Shown: piece by piece, positions 38,036-46,669 of the stretch
Position numbering within the stretch: position 1 is the first letter of the stretch
How the letters are laid out: the number at the start of each line of letters is the position of its first letter
NCBI GenBank assembly: GCA_964649745.1
Contig: CAZYQI010000018.1
Span: forward strand, 1 to 64,000
DNA length: 64,000 bases
Source: CAZEHS01 sp964649745
Lineage (GTDB): Bacteria > Bacillota > Clostridia > Peptostreptococcales > Acidaminobacteraceae
Direction: 5' to 3'
The notes under the pieces: generated by a model
Databases searched by the model: none
Seen by the model: the letters and a program-made list of their open reading frames with translations, nothing else
Told to the model about the DNA's origin: nothing
Position numbers and translations under genes: made by a program

Positions 38036-39214
38036 CTAGCAGATATCCGCCGGCTTGGCCACAAAGCCTTCCTTGGCCAGAATGGTCATGGCAGCGTCAA
38101 TCCGTGCTTCGTTAACCATGACGATGGGGCCGGTGCAGCCCATGCCGCTTTCGGCATACACGCCGTTCTTCCACAGGGATTGGACGGCGTTGTCCAGGTC
38201 CATGATGTCGATGCCGGAGATGGTGCCGGTGACGATTTCTTTGTCCGGCGCCTTGACGACGACGTCTTCACAGGCCTTTTCGGTGGCTTTGTTGAAGCCC
38301 TGGATGATCCGGTCGAAGCCGGCGGCTTTAACAGCTTTGAATTCCTTGGCTGCAACGGCCTTGATGTCGCCCTTGGCCAGGGAGGCCGCATATTCCAGCG
38401 CATTGGCCACTACCGGTACACCGGATGCCCGGCTGAGGATCAGGATGGTGCGGTGGTAGTCCTGGCCGATGCCGGGGCCGTAGCCGTAGCCGGTGGCTTC
38501 GTAGCTGCCTCCGGTGGCGAAGGAGCTGAACATTTTCATAAGCAGATTGCCTGTAAGAGTATCCGTTACCATAACGTCCACGCTGCCGGTGAGGAGGTCG
38601 TTGCCCCGCATGACAGAGCCGCCGTCGGAGCGCTGGGAGCCCCCGAAGGTGATGGGGTAGCCGTTTTCGCTCAGTTCTTTCAGAGCCCGTTCAACGGTCC
38701 GGGCGTTGTCCACGTTGAGGATTCCCACGGTGGGGTCCTTGATGCCCATGGATTTGGCGGCAATGATGCCGTAGATGGCGTTCTTGACCATGGCTTCAGA
38801 GCGGTTGGTAGCGGAGGTGCCGGTGGTGGTGGCCAGGAACATTTCGGTCCCTTTACCCGGGGTGATGACCCGTCCCACGGTGGAGACCCCAATGGGGAAG
38901 TTGTAGTGCATGGTGACGCAGGCGTCGATCTCCCCGCTGTCCAGCAGCTCTTCCATCCGCTTGTACATGTCTTCTTCGGTTTCTGCCAGAACGTTTCTTA
39001 ACGGAAGGTCGTTCTTGGGGCCGATGAGGACGATTTCGTAATCGGCTTTCCGGGAGGCCAGTTCAGCCCCCTGAAGCATGTTTTCCACGCCGTGCTCACT
39101 GCCCAGGGTGGTAAGGCCGATCCGTACTTTTTTTGCGAAGTTTCCGGTTTCAATGGCTTGGGCAATGTCCAGGAAGGCGTTGCCCAGCAGCTGTTTTACT
39201 TGGGTATTTGGCAT
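38036..39214 (-). CDS. grdD: Glycine reductase complex protein C, subunit GrdD
   Basis: Protein C converts the carboxymethyl-selenoether on protein A into an enzyme-bound acetyl thioester and releases acetyl phosphate. GrdD is the PlsX-like subunit that carries the acetyl group. The 392-residue protein has the expected thiol Cys360 in SGMGCTGPIVMV, matching Cys359 of the Eubacterium acidaminophilum protein. Other PlsX-like features are FLATTTGTSATNRSE and FGGSQRSDGGSVMRGNDLL. GGGGGAT precedes the ATG. It follows grdC by nine bases. Confidence 0.95.
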   Translation of the reverse strand: MPNTQVKQLLGNAFLDIAQAIETGNFAKKVRIGLTTLGSEHGVENMLQGAELASRKADYEIVLIGPKNDLPLRNVLAETEEDMYKRMEELLDSGEIDACVTMHYNFPIGVSTVGRVITPGKGTEMFLATTTGTSATNRSEAMVKNAIYGIIAAKSMGIKDPTVGILNVDNARTVERALKELSENGYPITFGGSQRSDGGSVMRGNDLLTGSVDVMVTDTLTGNLLMKMFSSFATGGSYEATGYGYGPGIGQDYHRTILILSRASGVPVVANALEYAASLAKGDIKAVAAKEFKAVKAAGFDRIIQGFNKATEKACEDVVVKAPDKEIVTGTISGIDIMDLDNAVQSLWKNGVYAESGMGCTGPIVMVNEARIDAAMTILAKEGFVAKPADIC

Positions 39215-39223
39215 GGTATCCCC

Positions 39224-40759
39224 CTATTCGCTAAGGAGCTGTGCGGCAAAGCCCTTCATGGCCTCAGCGATCAGTTTGTTGATTTCATCCTTGTTCAGGG
39301 ATGCGCCTTCTTCGCCCTTGCCGGTGTTCCGTTCCAGGATGATGGACACCCCGTCGAACAGGTTGGTCATGCGGCCCAGGAACAGGCTGCCCTTGCCCAC
39401 GATCATGGCGCGGTTCACGTTCCCCGTGGTCATGTCGTCGATGGCAAAGCCGATGTAGGGTACGCCGGAGGGAATGTGGCCCTGGGTAGGTGCCCAGCCC
39501 GGCATCCCGTGTTGGGTAACGAAGGCGTCGATGCCGGTGCGCTCGATCTCACCCCGTTTGACCCCGATGGCGGCGATCATTTTGTAGTTTCCGATGGGAA
39601 CGTCTCCGGCACCGGCGGGCTTGGTGATGTCGGGGTTTTGCATCTCAACGGAGTATTTGTCGATGTCGGTGACTTTCATGTTGGCTTTATCCAGGGGAGC
39701 TGTAACCAGGGCGGTGATGACCGCCTGGGGAGAGGAGCCTGTGCCTACGGTGTGTCGGCCTACCAGGTCGGTTCTCAGCATGGGGCTGACGCCGTCATTC
39801 TTGGTAACCAGGACAGCAAAGCCGCCCAGAACGTCTTCCAGAATAGGCAGGTCCTTTTTCACGTGGTCCTTGCCGTTCATGCCCAGCTTGGCGGTGGCGC
39901 CGCCGGCTACGATGACAACGCTTTCGTAGATGCCGGACTTCACCAGGGCGGCTGCCTGGATCAGGGCGTGGGTGGGAGCCGCACAGAAGCCCCGGGTGTC
40001 GGATCCGGTGGCATTCACTGCTCCAACGCCTTCCGCGATGGATTTAGCGAAGTTGCCGCCTCCCCGCTGGTTCATGTCGCCGCAAGCCTCTTCGGAACAC
40101 TCGATGACGTATTCGATGGAGGCGGGGTCGATGTTGTTCTTGGCGATAAGGTGTTTGAATGCCAGGACGCCGGAGGCCTTCACCACCAGGTTCTCGAACA
40201 TAACGTGGGCGTTGAGGTTCACGTCAACGTCATGGGCTTTCTTTACGCAGCCCACCATCTTGAAGTCGTGGTACAGGGCTTCGGAGTGGTGCTTGGTGAC
40301 GAATTCTTCGATGACGGCCATGTCTTCCCCGTCACCCAGCTTGGCCACTTCTTCGGCACTAAACAGGGGGTGGGCTTCCATCTTGGGTTTAACGGCTGCT
40401 ACAAAGGCCTTGTCCAGCTTCACCAGATCAAAGGCGTCTGCCAGTTTCAGCATGGCGATGAATTCGTCCTGGGGCATAATTTCTCCCAGCTTGCCGTCAC
40501 GGGTTCCCGCCACGGGGTTGGCACACCAGGGCTCTGCAACGCCACCCAGTGCTTCCGGGGTCATGTTGCCGATGTACGTTTGGTTCGGTGCGTAGTTCAC
40601 CACTTCTTCAAAGCTCCGAAGGTGCTCCGGGATCTTTTTCAGGTACTCCGAGTCCGGGTTTGCCTGACGCTCTACGGTCTGGGTCGTGCCGTTGTGGATG
40701 ATCATGTCCGGGGTGTGCACCAGCACATAACCGGCTGCTTTCGTTACTGGATAGCTCAT
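39224..40759 (-). CDS. grdC: Glycine reductase complex protein C, subunit GrdC
   Basis: GrdC is the thiolase/FabH-like subunit of protein C, working with GrdD to form acetyl phosphate. The 511-residue protein shows CSEEACGDMNQRGGGNFAKS and TGSDTRGFCAAPTHALIQAA in the condensing-enzyme-like core. The ATG at 40759 after AGGAGGAATCCC is preferred to the longer frame at 40810, which has no ribosome-binding site. A terminator and repeats separate it from grdB, so grdC-grdD may be expressed at a different level from the upstream genes. Confidence 0.95.
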   Translation of the reverse strand: MSYPVTKAAGYVLVHTPDMIIHNGTTQTVERQANPDSEYLKKIPEHLRSFEEVVNYAPNQTYIGNMTPEALGGVAEPWCANPVAGTRDGKLGEIMPQDEFIAMLKLADAFDLVKLDKAFVAAVKPKMEAHPLFSAEEVAKLGDGEDMAVIEEFVTKHHSEALYHDFKMVGCVKKAHDVDVNLNAHVMFENLVVKASGVLAFKHLIAKNNIDPASIEYVIECSEEACGDMNQRGGGNFAKSIAEGVGAVNATGSDTRGFCAAPTHALIQAAALVKSGIYESVVIVAGGATAKLGMNGKDHVKKDLPILEDVLGGFAVLVTKNDGVSPMLRTDLVGRHTVGTGSSPQAVITALVTAPLDKANMKVTDIDKYSVEMQNPDITKPAGAGDVPIGNYKMIAAIGVKRGEIERTGIDAFVTQHGMPGWAPTQGHIPSGVPYIGFAIDDMTTGNVNRAMIVGKGSLFLGRMTNLFDGVSIILERNTGKGEEGASLNKDEINKLIAEAMKGFAAQLLSE

Positions 40760-40788
40760 GGGATTCCTCCTGAGTTTGTGATTTTTTT

Positions 40789-40893
40789 GCCACGGATCAC
40801 ACGGATTCACACGGAGTGAACATAAGATATTTCATCTCCCTCGTGAGGGAGGTCAACATAAAATATTCCATATCAATCCGTGTTATCCGTGAC
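40789..40893. repeat. Repeat cluster between grdB and grdC
   Basis: GCCACGGATCACACGGATTC (40789-40808) is the reverse of the ATCCGTG..ATCCGTGGC unit, CTCCCTCGTGAGGGAG (40836-40851) is a copy of the palindrome at 12632, and ATCCGTGTTATCCGTGACC (40876-40894) is a second unit in the other orientation. The two outer units thus flank the palindrome as inverted repeats. Confidence 0.65.
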
Positions 40894-40925
40894 CATATCA
40901 ATCGTATGATACCTGCTTATCGTTG

Positions 40926-40965
40926 TTTAAAAAAAAGCGGGCTGGGTTTCACCCCAACCCGCTTT
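40926..40965 (-). terminator. Terminator between grdB and grdC
   Basis: On the minus strand AAAGCGGGTTGGG pairs with CCCAGCCCGCTTT (13 pairs, one G-U) around a six-base loop and is followed by TTTTTTTT. It begins ten bases after the grdB stop. It is a strong terminator inside the grd locus. Confidence 0.85.
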
Positions 40966-40974
40966 CTAAAAAGA

Positions 40975-42285
40975 CTACTTATCGAATACTGTTTGACCGT
41001 CAACTTCGGTTTCAAGAGCCACGAGGCACTTTTCAACCAGCTTGCGTCGCAGTTTCTTCTCTTCAGCTGCATCCATGTTCGGATCGCCAAGGGGGTGAGG
41101 AATTGCGATTGCAGGTACGATACGGTTGGCTCCAACTGTCAGTGAGATCGGTACAACTGTACAGATATGCACCACAGGCAGGCCGGCTCTTTCAATTTCT
41201 TTTACCATCGTTGCGCCGCAACGAGTGCAAGTACCTCAGGTTGAAGTGAGGATAACTGCAGTTACGCCATCAGCGATCAATTCTTTGGCAAAAGTGGCTG
41301 CAAAGCCTTTGGAGTTGGCAACGGAAGTACCGTTACCAACAGTTGTGTAGAAATATTGGTGAAGGGAACCGATACGGCCTTCCTTCTCCAGGTCACGCAG
41401 AACATCTACCGGGATTACACGGTCCGGATCGTTGTTGGCGTACACAGGGTCGTAACCGCCGTGAGCCGTCTCATGATCCGCACTGGTAAGATCGTTGAAC
41501 TTGGAAATATCGTATTTTCCGTACTTGGAAGCACTGGAGGATTCGATATGGTCCGGGTTCCCCTTCGGTACGATACCGCCGGAAGTAACGATGGCGATTT
41601 TCGCGTGTTTCATATCTTTAACAGCTGGGTTTGGAGCAACGTGATCGAAAACAGGCATGGGGTACTCTGTAACAAAAGCTTCCCCTTTGAGTTTTTTGAT
41701 CATCATTTCAACTGCACGCTCGCCCCCTGTTTTGTCCAGGAACACGTTCTTACGAACGCCGCGAACATGGTAGCCTTCTGCTTCAGGTGAGCCGATTTCC
41801 TCGCCTTTAGCCAGCTTCAGAGCCAGTTTAGCCAGAGCAGGAGCAGCATTTTTCATGCCGGCTGCGCTGTCTGTCGTTTTTACGATAAGAAGCTCTTTTC
41901 GGTACATATCAACGCCGGGGTTCTCTTCGTACATGGCGCTGATTACCGGGATACCCAGTTCTTCTCTTACCATACGGCAGATAGTGCCGCATGCTGTGCC
42001 GTAACGACCGGCGTTGAAAGCAGGACCTGCTACGAAGATATCAGGGTTGTGCTCTTTAACCATTTTCAGGATTGTTTCCTGAGCTTCTTTAAGATTCTCG
42101 TTGAAGTAAGAGTCACCACAGATAACTGTTGCAACGATCTCTGCTTCGTCCCCGAACTCCTTGTTAAGAGCCATACCGGGACCTACAACACCAGTACGCA
42201 CTTCGGGTTTATAATCGGCTTTCTCTTCGCCGCCGATACCGGCAAAAAACTGATTCAGGTAATGAACAACCTTTATTTTGCTCAT
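40975..42285 (-). CDS. grdB: Glycine reductase complex protein B, selenoprotein GrdB
   Basis: GrdB is the substrate-specific selenoprotein of glycine reductase. It takes glycine from the pyruvoyl subunit and passes a carboxymethyl group to protein A. The reading frame contains an in-frame TGA at 41236-41238, which must be read as selenocysteine. It gives residue 350 of 436, the same position as in Eubacterium acidaminophilum. The motif is U-x2-C-x2-C (UGTCTRC). The downstream part resumes in frame to TAG at 40975. The start is ATG at 42285 after GAGGCGA. A gene finder that treats TGA as stop would split the gene in two. Confidence 0.95.
41209..41223 (-). promoter_or_regulatory. Candidate bacterial SECIS hairpin of grdB
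   Basis: Fifteen bases downstream of the U of the selenocysteine codon, CGTTGC and GCAACG form a perfect six-pair stem with loop GGC. Both the distance and the G at the loop start fit a SelB-bound element. Confidence 0.5.
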
Positions 42286-42482
42286 AAGCGTCGCCTCAAC
42301 CCGATCCACAGGGGATCAGGTATTCAATGAGGTTCCCTCCTTTCGTGGTGTTTCGCCATATTTTTGTTGCGTCTTGTTTTGTTCTGCGGAATCCAACGGA
42401 TTCCGATAACGAATCTGGATTGTTTAAAGATTGACTGTCCCAGGCTTTTCAGGGCAAAAAAGCGCGGGCTGATTACTTGGTA
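42286..42482. other. grdA-grdB intergenic region
   Basis: About 200 bases without a supported gene. On the minus strand it carries a strong GGAGGG, a TTG and then an in-frame TGA, 13 to 16 codons ahead of the grdB start. No terminator is evident. Confidence 0.4.
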
Positions 42483-42956
42483 TTAATACTTGCCGTATTG
42501 GCTCCGAATGTTTTGCATTTCTGCAGCAATCGCCTCAACATCAAGTACCATTTCCATCATGCCGATCTGATCATCATACACGCCTGCGTCAACAGCTTCT
42601 TTGAAAGCCGCTTCTGTTACGTGGTATGTAGCCAAACCAAGCGCTACGCCTGCCAGTGAACCGGCGTAAGTCGGGTCACCTGCTGTTACTGTTTCAGCGG
42701 CAAGACCGGAAGATTCTGCTTCAGAAGCCCCCAGCAATACCAAGATGTTCTCTGCCCCGTATTTTTCAGTCAAATCTTTAACTCTGTTTTGGTTCTCCAG
42801 ATCCATTGCGCCTGCAGCAGTTCAGACAAAGCACTCCGTAGCGGAGAAAACAACCTCTGCTGATGATTCGGTCTTGATACATTCCTCGACAGCCGGTCCG
42901 GGAATCCCGTCACGATCGCCGATAATGATGACCTTTTTATTGGTCAAGATACTCAT
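42483..42956 (-). CDS. grdA: Glycine reductase complex protein A, selenoprotein GrdA
   Basis: GrdA is the small shared selenoprotein that receives the carboxymethyl group as a selenoether and delivers it to protein C. It is re-reduced by thioredoxin. The 157-residue frame includes an in-frame TGA at 42822-42824 read as selenocysteine (residue 45), in the redox motif CFVU followed by [11 protein letters not shown]. The start is ATG at 42956 after AGAGGA. The N-terminal 44 residues ([19 protein letters not shown]) match the family. Read without recoding, only a 107-residue fragment would be annotated. Confidence 0.95.
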
Positions 42957-42977
42957 CGTCTCAATTCCTCTCTGTGA

Positions 42978-44264
42978 TTAGTACATTACAGCGGACATCT
43001 TATTGAAGCCCAACTCGTTGGTAGCGCCTGTGATAACCTGGATCTCAGCCATGATGGTGCCATCAGGACGAAGGGATCCGTCGAAACCGCCGGCGATCTT
43101 GTCTGTGTAATCCAGCATACCGATAACGCGATCCATCTTAGGCAGGATGATAACTTCGTTTGCATTACCGCCAGTTACAACGGCATCTGCAAGGGGGTCA
43201 GCATCTGCAAGGGATTGGGACGCGCCGTCACGACCAGCGTACTCGTCGGTAACGATAACGGTCTTAACGCCTTCCAGCTCAACCTTTTTGCAGTTCATGA
43301 TCAGGTCGGTATCCGGGTTTCCGAAGCCTTCCTGAGATACTACCGCACCGTCAAGGCCGAGGAACTTGGTGAACTTGGCAGTCCAGTTGGAGGAGCGCTC
43401 TTTGTCCATCAGGTATACGTTCTCGTTAGTGATGATAACGCCCATAAAGTTGATCTCTTTGCCGTGAGCAGCGTAGAGAGACTTGATGATGGGGTTGTTC
43501 AAGTGGTGGTAGGTAGTGTTCTTGTCGCATGCGGATACGCAGTTGCCGCTGAGGATCGCGCCGTCCATAACCTCTGTAGGGTATAGGAATGTAGGAACGA
43601 TTTTCTTTGCGTCAACGCCGTATACATACGTGTCGTGCAGAAGGCCTTGAGTCTGCAGCATGTACACATAACCTACCTTAGGAAGGTTGGGGTACTCAGC
43701 AGCCTGCTCAAGAAGCGGTTTTGTCTCATAAGCCGTTACTACATCAGGTGTAACGGTACGACCGGCTTCACCCAGGTAGGCAGCGGCTTTGAGGCCAGCC
43801 ATACGGGCAGCTTTTTCGTAAGCGTACTGGTCAATGCCGTCAGCCGGTTCAATCACCAGGACAACGTTGTTCAGCTTGGAGAACGGTGTGTAGTCAGCGC
43901 CGGGACCGCTCATGTCGATGATCCCTTCCTGGAAGCCAACAATCTTACCGCATGTAACTACAGCGGAACCCTTCAGGACATGTGTCCGGCCGGAACCAAC
44001 CGTTGTTACCTTGTTGACAACGCCTGGGAAGATAAAGCCAGGGCCTTCAACCTTTACGCGTGGCTCAATTACGTCTTTTACCGGTGTGATTCTTGTGCTT
44101 TCACCCGGTTTTGCCAGTTCGACGTTCACACTCTTGATGTGATCGTCCTCACTTACCATGGCGACCAGCTCAGCTTTGTTGACATACAAAACGCCATTTT
44201 CAACCTTTGTAACGTCACCGAACTGCACGTCTTTAATCAGAATTTCTCCCATTTCCAAACGCAA
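42978..44264 (-). CDS. grdE: Glycine reductase complex protein B, pyruvoyl proprotein GrdE
   Basis: GrdE is cut at an internal Cys to give two subunits, and the new N-terminus becomes a pyruvoyl group that binds glycine as a Schiff base. With the TTG start at 44264 (eight bases after AAGGAGG) the protein has 428 residues, and the cleavage Cys is residue 242 in LSGNCVSACD, identical in number to characterised GrdE. The apparent GTG start at 44273 overlaps the ribosome-binding site. It is followed by grdA after 21 bases. Confidence 0.95.
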   Translation of the reverse strand: MRLEMGEILIKDVQFGDVTKVENGVLYVNKAELVAMVSEDDHIKSVNVELAKPGESTRITPVKDVIEPRVKVEGPGFIFPGVVNKVTTVGSGRTHVLKGSAVVTCGKIVGFQEGIIDMSGPGADYTPFSKLNNVVLVIEPADGIDQYAYEKAARMAGLKAAAYLGEAGRTVTPDVVTAYETKPLLEQAAEYPNLPKVGYVYMLQTQGLLHDTYVYGVDAKKIVPTFLYPTEVMDGAILSGNCVSACDKNTTYHHLNNPIIKSLYAAHGKEINFMGVIITNENVYLMDKERSSNWTAKFTKFLGLDGAVVSQEGFGNPDTDLIMNCKKVELEGVKTVIVTDEYAGRDGASQSLADADPLADAVVTGGNANEVIILPKMDRVIGMLDYTDKIAGGFDGSLRPDGTIMAEIQVITGATNELGFNKMSAVMY

Positions 44265-44311
44265 GTGATTCACCTCCTTATTGTTATAACCTTTCGGTTG
44301 TGAAGCCTAGA

Positions 44312-44632
44312 TTAGCCAATTGCCTTTTCGATCATTGCCAGGATGCCTGCTTTTGTCGCGTCATCCTTGGTTACTTCCGCCACTTTCTCGCCGCCTTTGT
44401 AGATGGCGATGGTGGGCAGGCCCAGAACCTTTTGTGAGATGGCCAGGCGTCGTGCTGCCGTTACATCCAACTTACAGAACTTCACCTTGCCTTCGAACTG
44501 CTGGGAAAGCACTTCTACATCCGGCATAAGCGCCTTGCAGGGCACGCAGGATTCACTCCAGTAGTCAACCAATACCAGGCCTTCTGCCTGAAGCACTTCT
44601 GTTTCAAATGTGTCTTTGTCGAGAGCCAACAT
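44312..44632 (-). CDS. trxA: Thioredoxin of the glycine reductase locus
   Basis: A 106-residue thioredoxin that delivers electrons to protein A. The active site is SCVPC (Cys29, Cys32) in WSESCVPCK, rather than the common WCGPC. A CVPC site is known from thioredoxins of glycine-reducing Clostridia. The cis-Pro (GLPTIAIY) is present. It lies between trxB and grdE and is cotranscribed with them. Confidence 0.94.
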   Translation of the reverse strand: MLALDKDTFETEVLQAEGLVLVDYWSESCVPCKALMPDVEVLSQQFEGKVKFCKLDVTAARRLAISQKVLGLPTIAIYKGGEKVAEVTKDDATKAGILAMIEKAIG

Positions 44633-44652
44633 GTTTTCATTACCTCCTGTTT

Positions 44653-44795
44653 CGCGCTTTGCGTGGGGCGTCTTGCGTTATGCGTCTTGCGTCGCGCATC
44701 TCGCGCTACAACCTGAAACGGCGCATGAATCCTTCGGCCACACCTACAACGCTGATTTTATATGTTTGACGCGTAACGCATAACGCATACCGCGG
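44653..44795. repeat. GCGTTATGCG-type repeats between trxB and trxA
   Basis: GCGTCTTGCGTTATGCGTC near the left end and GACGCGTAACGCATAACGC near the right end are partly inverted copies. A related GCGCTAACCGTTATGCGTTAA occurs at 32477-32497. No gene is present in this 169-base gap. Confidence 0.5.
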
Positions 44796-44801
44796 AATGC
44801 C

Positions 44802-45746
44802 TTACCCGTGAAACTTCTCTTCAATGTATTTCTCTGCCTGTACCGCTGCGATGGCGCCGTCTGCTGTGGCCGTTACCACCTGACGGAGGCTTTTCACCCG
44901 GATGTCGCCGGCTGCGTATACGCCGGGTACGTTGGTCTTCATGTTGTCATCCGTGGGGATGTAGCCACCCGCCAACTCGACACTGTCCTTGAACAGGTCG
45001 CTGTGGGGAACATAGCCTACGAAGACGAAGCAGCCGAAGGTGCCGTCGTTCTCGTCTGCGAAGTGCTCCGTCAGCTCTCCTGTTTTCACGTTCTTAAGAA
45101 CGATGCTTTCCAGAAGGCCGTCGCCCTTCACTTCTTCCACTACAGCGTCGTAGATGATTTCAATCTTAGGGTGCTTCAGCACTTTCTCTACGATGGATTT
45201 GGCCGCTCTGAACTCGTCACGGCGGTGAACGATGGTGACTTTCCGGGCAAATTTCGTGAGGTACATGGATTCTTCCAGGGCTGTGTCGCCCCCGCCGATG
45301 CAGAACACTTCAAGATCGGTGAAGAAGTCGGCGTCGCAGGTGGCGCAGTAGGAAACCCCTTTGCCGGTGAGTTCTTTCTCTCCGGAACAGTCCATCTTCC
45401 GGGGTACGGCGCCGGTGGCGATGATGACGGATTTGGCCTGGTACTCCGCCGCGTCGGTTTTGATCACTTTCAGGTCCCCGGAGAAGTCCACGGAGAGAAC
45501 CCCTTCTTTCTTACGTTCTGCGCCAAACTCCTCGCACTGCTCCAGCATCCGCGCAATCAGGCTTGGGCCGGTGGCGTGCTCGATGGAGCCCGGGTAGTTG
45601 GCCACTTCATCCGTGGTAACGATCTGCCCGCCGGGCTTGTCCTTCTCCAAAATAAGGGTGGACATTTTGGCCCGTGCGGCGTACAGCCCGGCTGCAAGCC
45701 CTGCGGGACCTGCGCCGATGATGACGACATCATAGATTTGACTCAT
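44802..45746 (-). CDS. trxB: Thioredoxin reductase
   Basis: A 314-residue FAD-dependent reductase that reduces the local thioredoxin. It has the FAD loop GAGPAGLAAG (11-20), the redox pair CATC (C134, C137), an NADPH loop GGGDTALEE with the phosphate-binding HRRDEFRA, and the C-terminal FAD motif GVYAAGDI. The HRR motif argues for NADPH use. It starts 23 bases after grdX. Confidence 0.95.
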   Translation of the reverse strand: MSQIYDVVIIGAGPAGLAAGLYAARAKMSTLILEKDKPGGQIVTTDEVANYPGSIEHATGPSLIARMLEQCEEFGAERKKEGVLSVDFSGDLKVIKTDAAEYQAKSVIIATGAVPRKMDCSGEKELTGKGVSYCATCDADFFTDLEVFCIGGGDTALEESMYLTKFARKVTIVHRRDEFRAAKSIVEKVLKHPKIEIIYDAVVEEVKGDGLLESIVLKNVKTGELTEHFADENDGTFGCFVFVGYVPHSDLFKDSVELAGGYIPTDDNMKTNVPGVYAAGDIRVKSLRQVVTATADGAIAAVQAEKYIEEKFHG

Positions 45747-45769
45747 TGTTTCCTCCTGCGATATATGTA

Positions 45770-46159
45770 TTATTTATGCCTCTTGGCATGCTCCAATCCA
45801 TGACGGATCAGATCATAGTCAATCAGCTGAAAATCTGCCAGTATGGTATCTGTCATGGTCCGCACCCGCGCCTGCTCCACCATGCGTTCCGCAATTCGGA
45901 TGGCATCTTCAATGATCTGAAGAGAATCTTCATCCAGTTTGCTGCCCCCCTCCTCGAAAAGAACGGACTTGAACGGGGTTTCACTGGGCTTGATGCTTCC
46001 AGACAACGGGTGTGTCAGCAGCACCGCGCCGCGGTGAATACGATTTCGAACCTCCTTCAATATACCCACATAACTCAGCTTCTCATCATATATTGTTCCC
46101 GGTTCACTGCCCATTTTTTCAAAAACCAGCGGATTGTTTGTCAGCAGAACGATTGCCAT
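45770..46159 (-). CDS. grdX: GrdX family protein
   Basis: A 129-residue protein of the GrdX family, found at the head of glycine, sarcosine and betaine reductase operons. Its biochemical role is unknown. It is soluble, with an alpha/beta start (MAIVLLTNNPLVFEKM) and a helical C-terminus (about 85-127). It is the first gene behind the glycine riboswitch. Confidence 0.88.
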   Translation of the reverse strand: MAIVLLTNNPLVFEKMGSEPGTIYDEKLSYVGILKEVRNRIHRGAVLLTHPLSGSIKPSETPFKSVLFEEGGSKLDEDSLQIIEDAIRIAERMVEQARVRTMTDTILADFQLIDYDLIRHGLEHAKRHK

Positions 46160-46227
46160 GGATTCTCCTCATGTTCAGAAAACGTTTTCCTGTTATAAAA
46201 TAGTTAAGAGCCGCATGCACATTCATC

Positions 46228-46431
46228 AAAAAAAAGAGACAACCGGCAATCCCATGCCTGTTATCCCTCTGTTCTTAACCTGAGAGTTTCATCCCTTTCC
46301 TGAGAAAAGAACTTGCCCCGTCGGTGCCACTTGGCTCTTCAGAGATCTGTCAAAATCCGGTCCTTTTGCCTGAGGATTTCGTGCGGCGGGTACCGGCACT
46401 TTTCCCTTCGGCGGCCTTTCGGCTCTCTCCC
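46228..46431 (-). promoter_or_regulatory. Tandem glycine riboswitch with terminator
   Basis: On the minus strand aptamer 1 (about 46431-46341) opens GGGAGAGAGCCG and contains GCCGCCGAAGGG. Aptamer 2 (about 46337-46264) opens GAGCC and contains CACCGACGGGGCAAG, AAACTCTCAGG and AACAGAGGG. A hairpin (46236-46270) with eight U residues (46235-46228) follows and can act as the expression platform. In this architecture glycine binding normally prevents termination, so the grd genes would be induced by their substrate. It lies 70 bases before grdX. Confidence 0.92.
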
Positions 46432-46481
46432 TGATTCTTCATCCAGAAATTCTATTCAGTTAGCTTATCCGTTCTTCGTTA

Positions 46482-46510
46482 ATTATAATACAATTTAATG
46501 CTATCGACAA
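46482..46510 (-). promoter_or_regulatory. Sigma-A-type promoter of the grd operon
   Basis: On the minus strand TTGTCG (46510-46505) and a perfect TATAAT (46487-46482) are 17 bases apart. The predicted start, about 46475, is 44 bases before the riboswitch. Confidence 0.75.
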
Positions 46511-46627
46511 GGTCTTTTTCACGCTCTTCTCAAGTCAATTCATTATACCTTCATATAAAAATCACTTTAGAGTAATTCAATAATCTCTTATTCTGGTTCC
46601 TCCTTATTTGAGAAGCAATGGCCCCAT

Positions 46628-46651
46628 AAAAAAAGAGCCTTCATCAGGCTC
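46628..46651 (-). terminator. Terminator of degV
   Basis: GAGCCT and AGGCTC form a six-pair stem with a five-base loop, followed by TTTTTTT on the minus strand, 18 bases past the degV stop. Confidence 0.7.
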
Positions 46652-46669
46652 AGGTTTTATCGTGTCCAT

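Noticed and set aside
39092..40819. Long plus-strand open frame (575 codons) opposite grdC and grdD
   Set aside because: It spans two well-identified genes on the other strand, and its translation is low-complexity Gly/Val/His-rich. It is an antisense artefact of high G+C at third positions.
40975..42285. grdB as a broken gene (two fragments separated by a TGA)
   Set aside because: The TGA falls exactly at the known selenocysteine position (residue 350), the frame continues with the conserved C-x2-C motif, and a hairpin of suitable distance follows.
44265..44273. GTG start of grdE at 44273
   Set aside because: The GTG overlaps the AAGGAGGTGA ribosome-binding sequence. The TTG at 44264 gives ideal spacing and places the cleavage Cys at residue 242, as in characterised GrdE.
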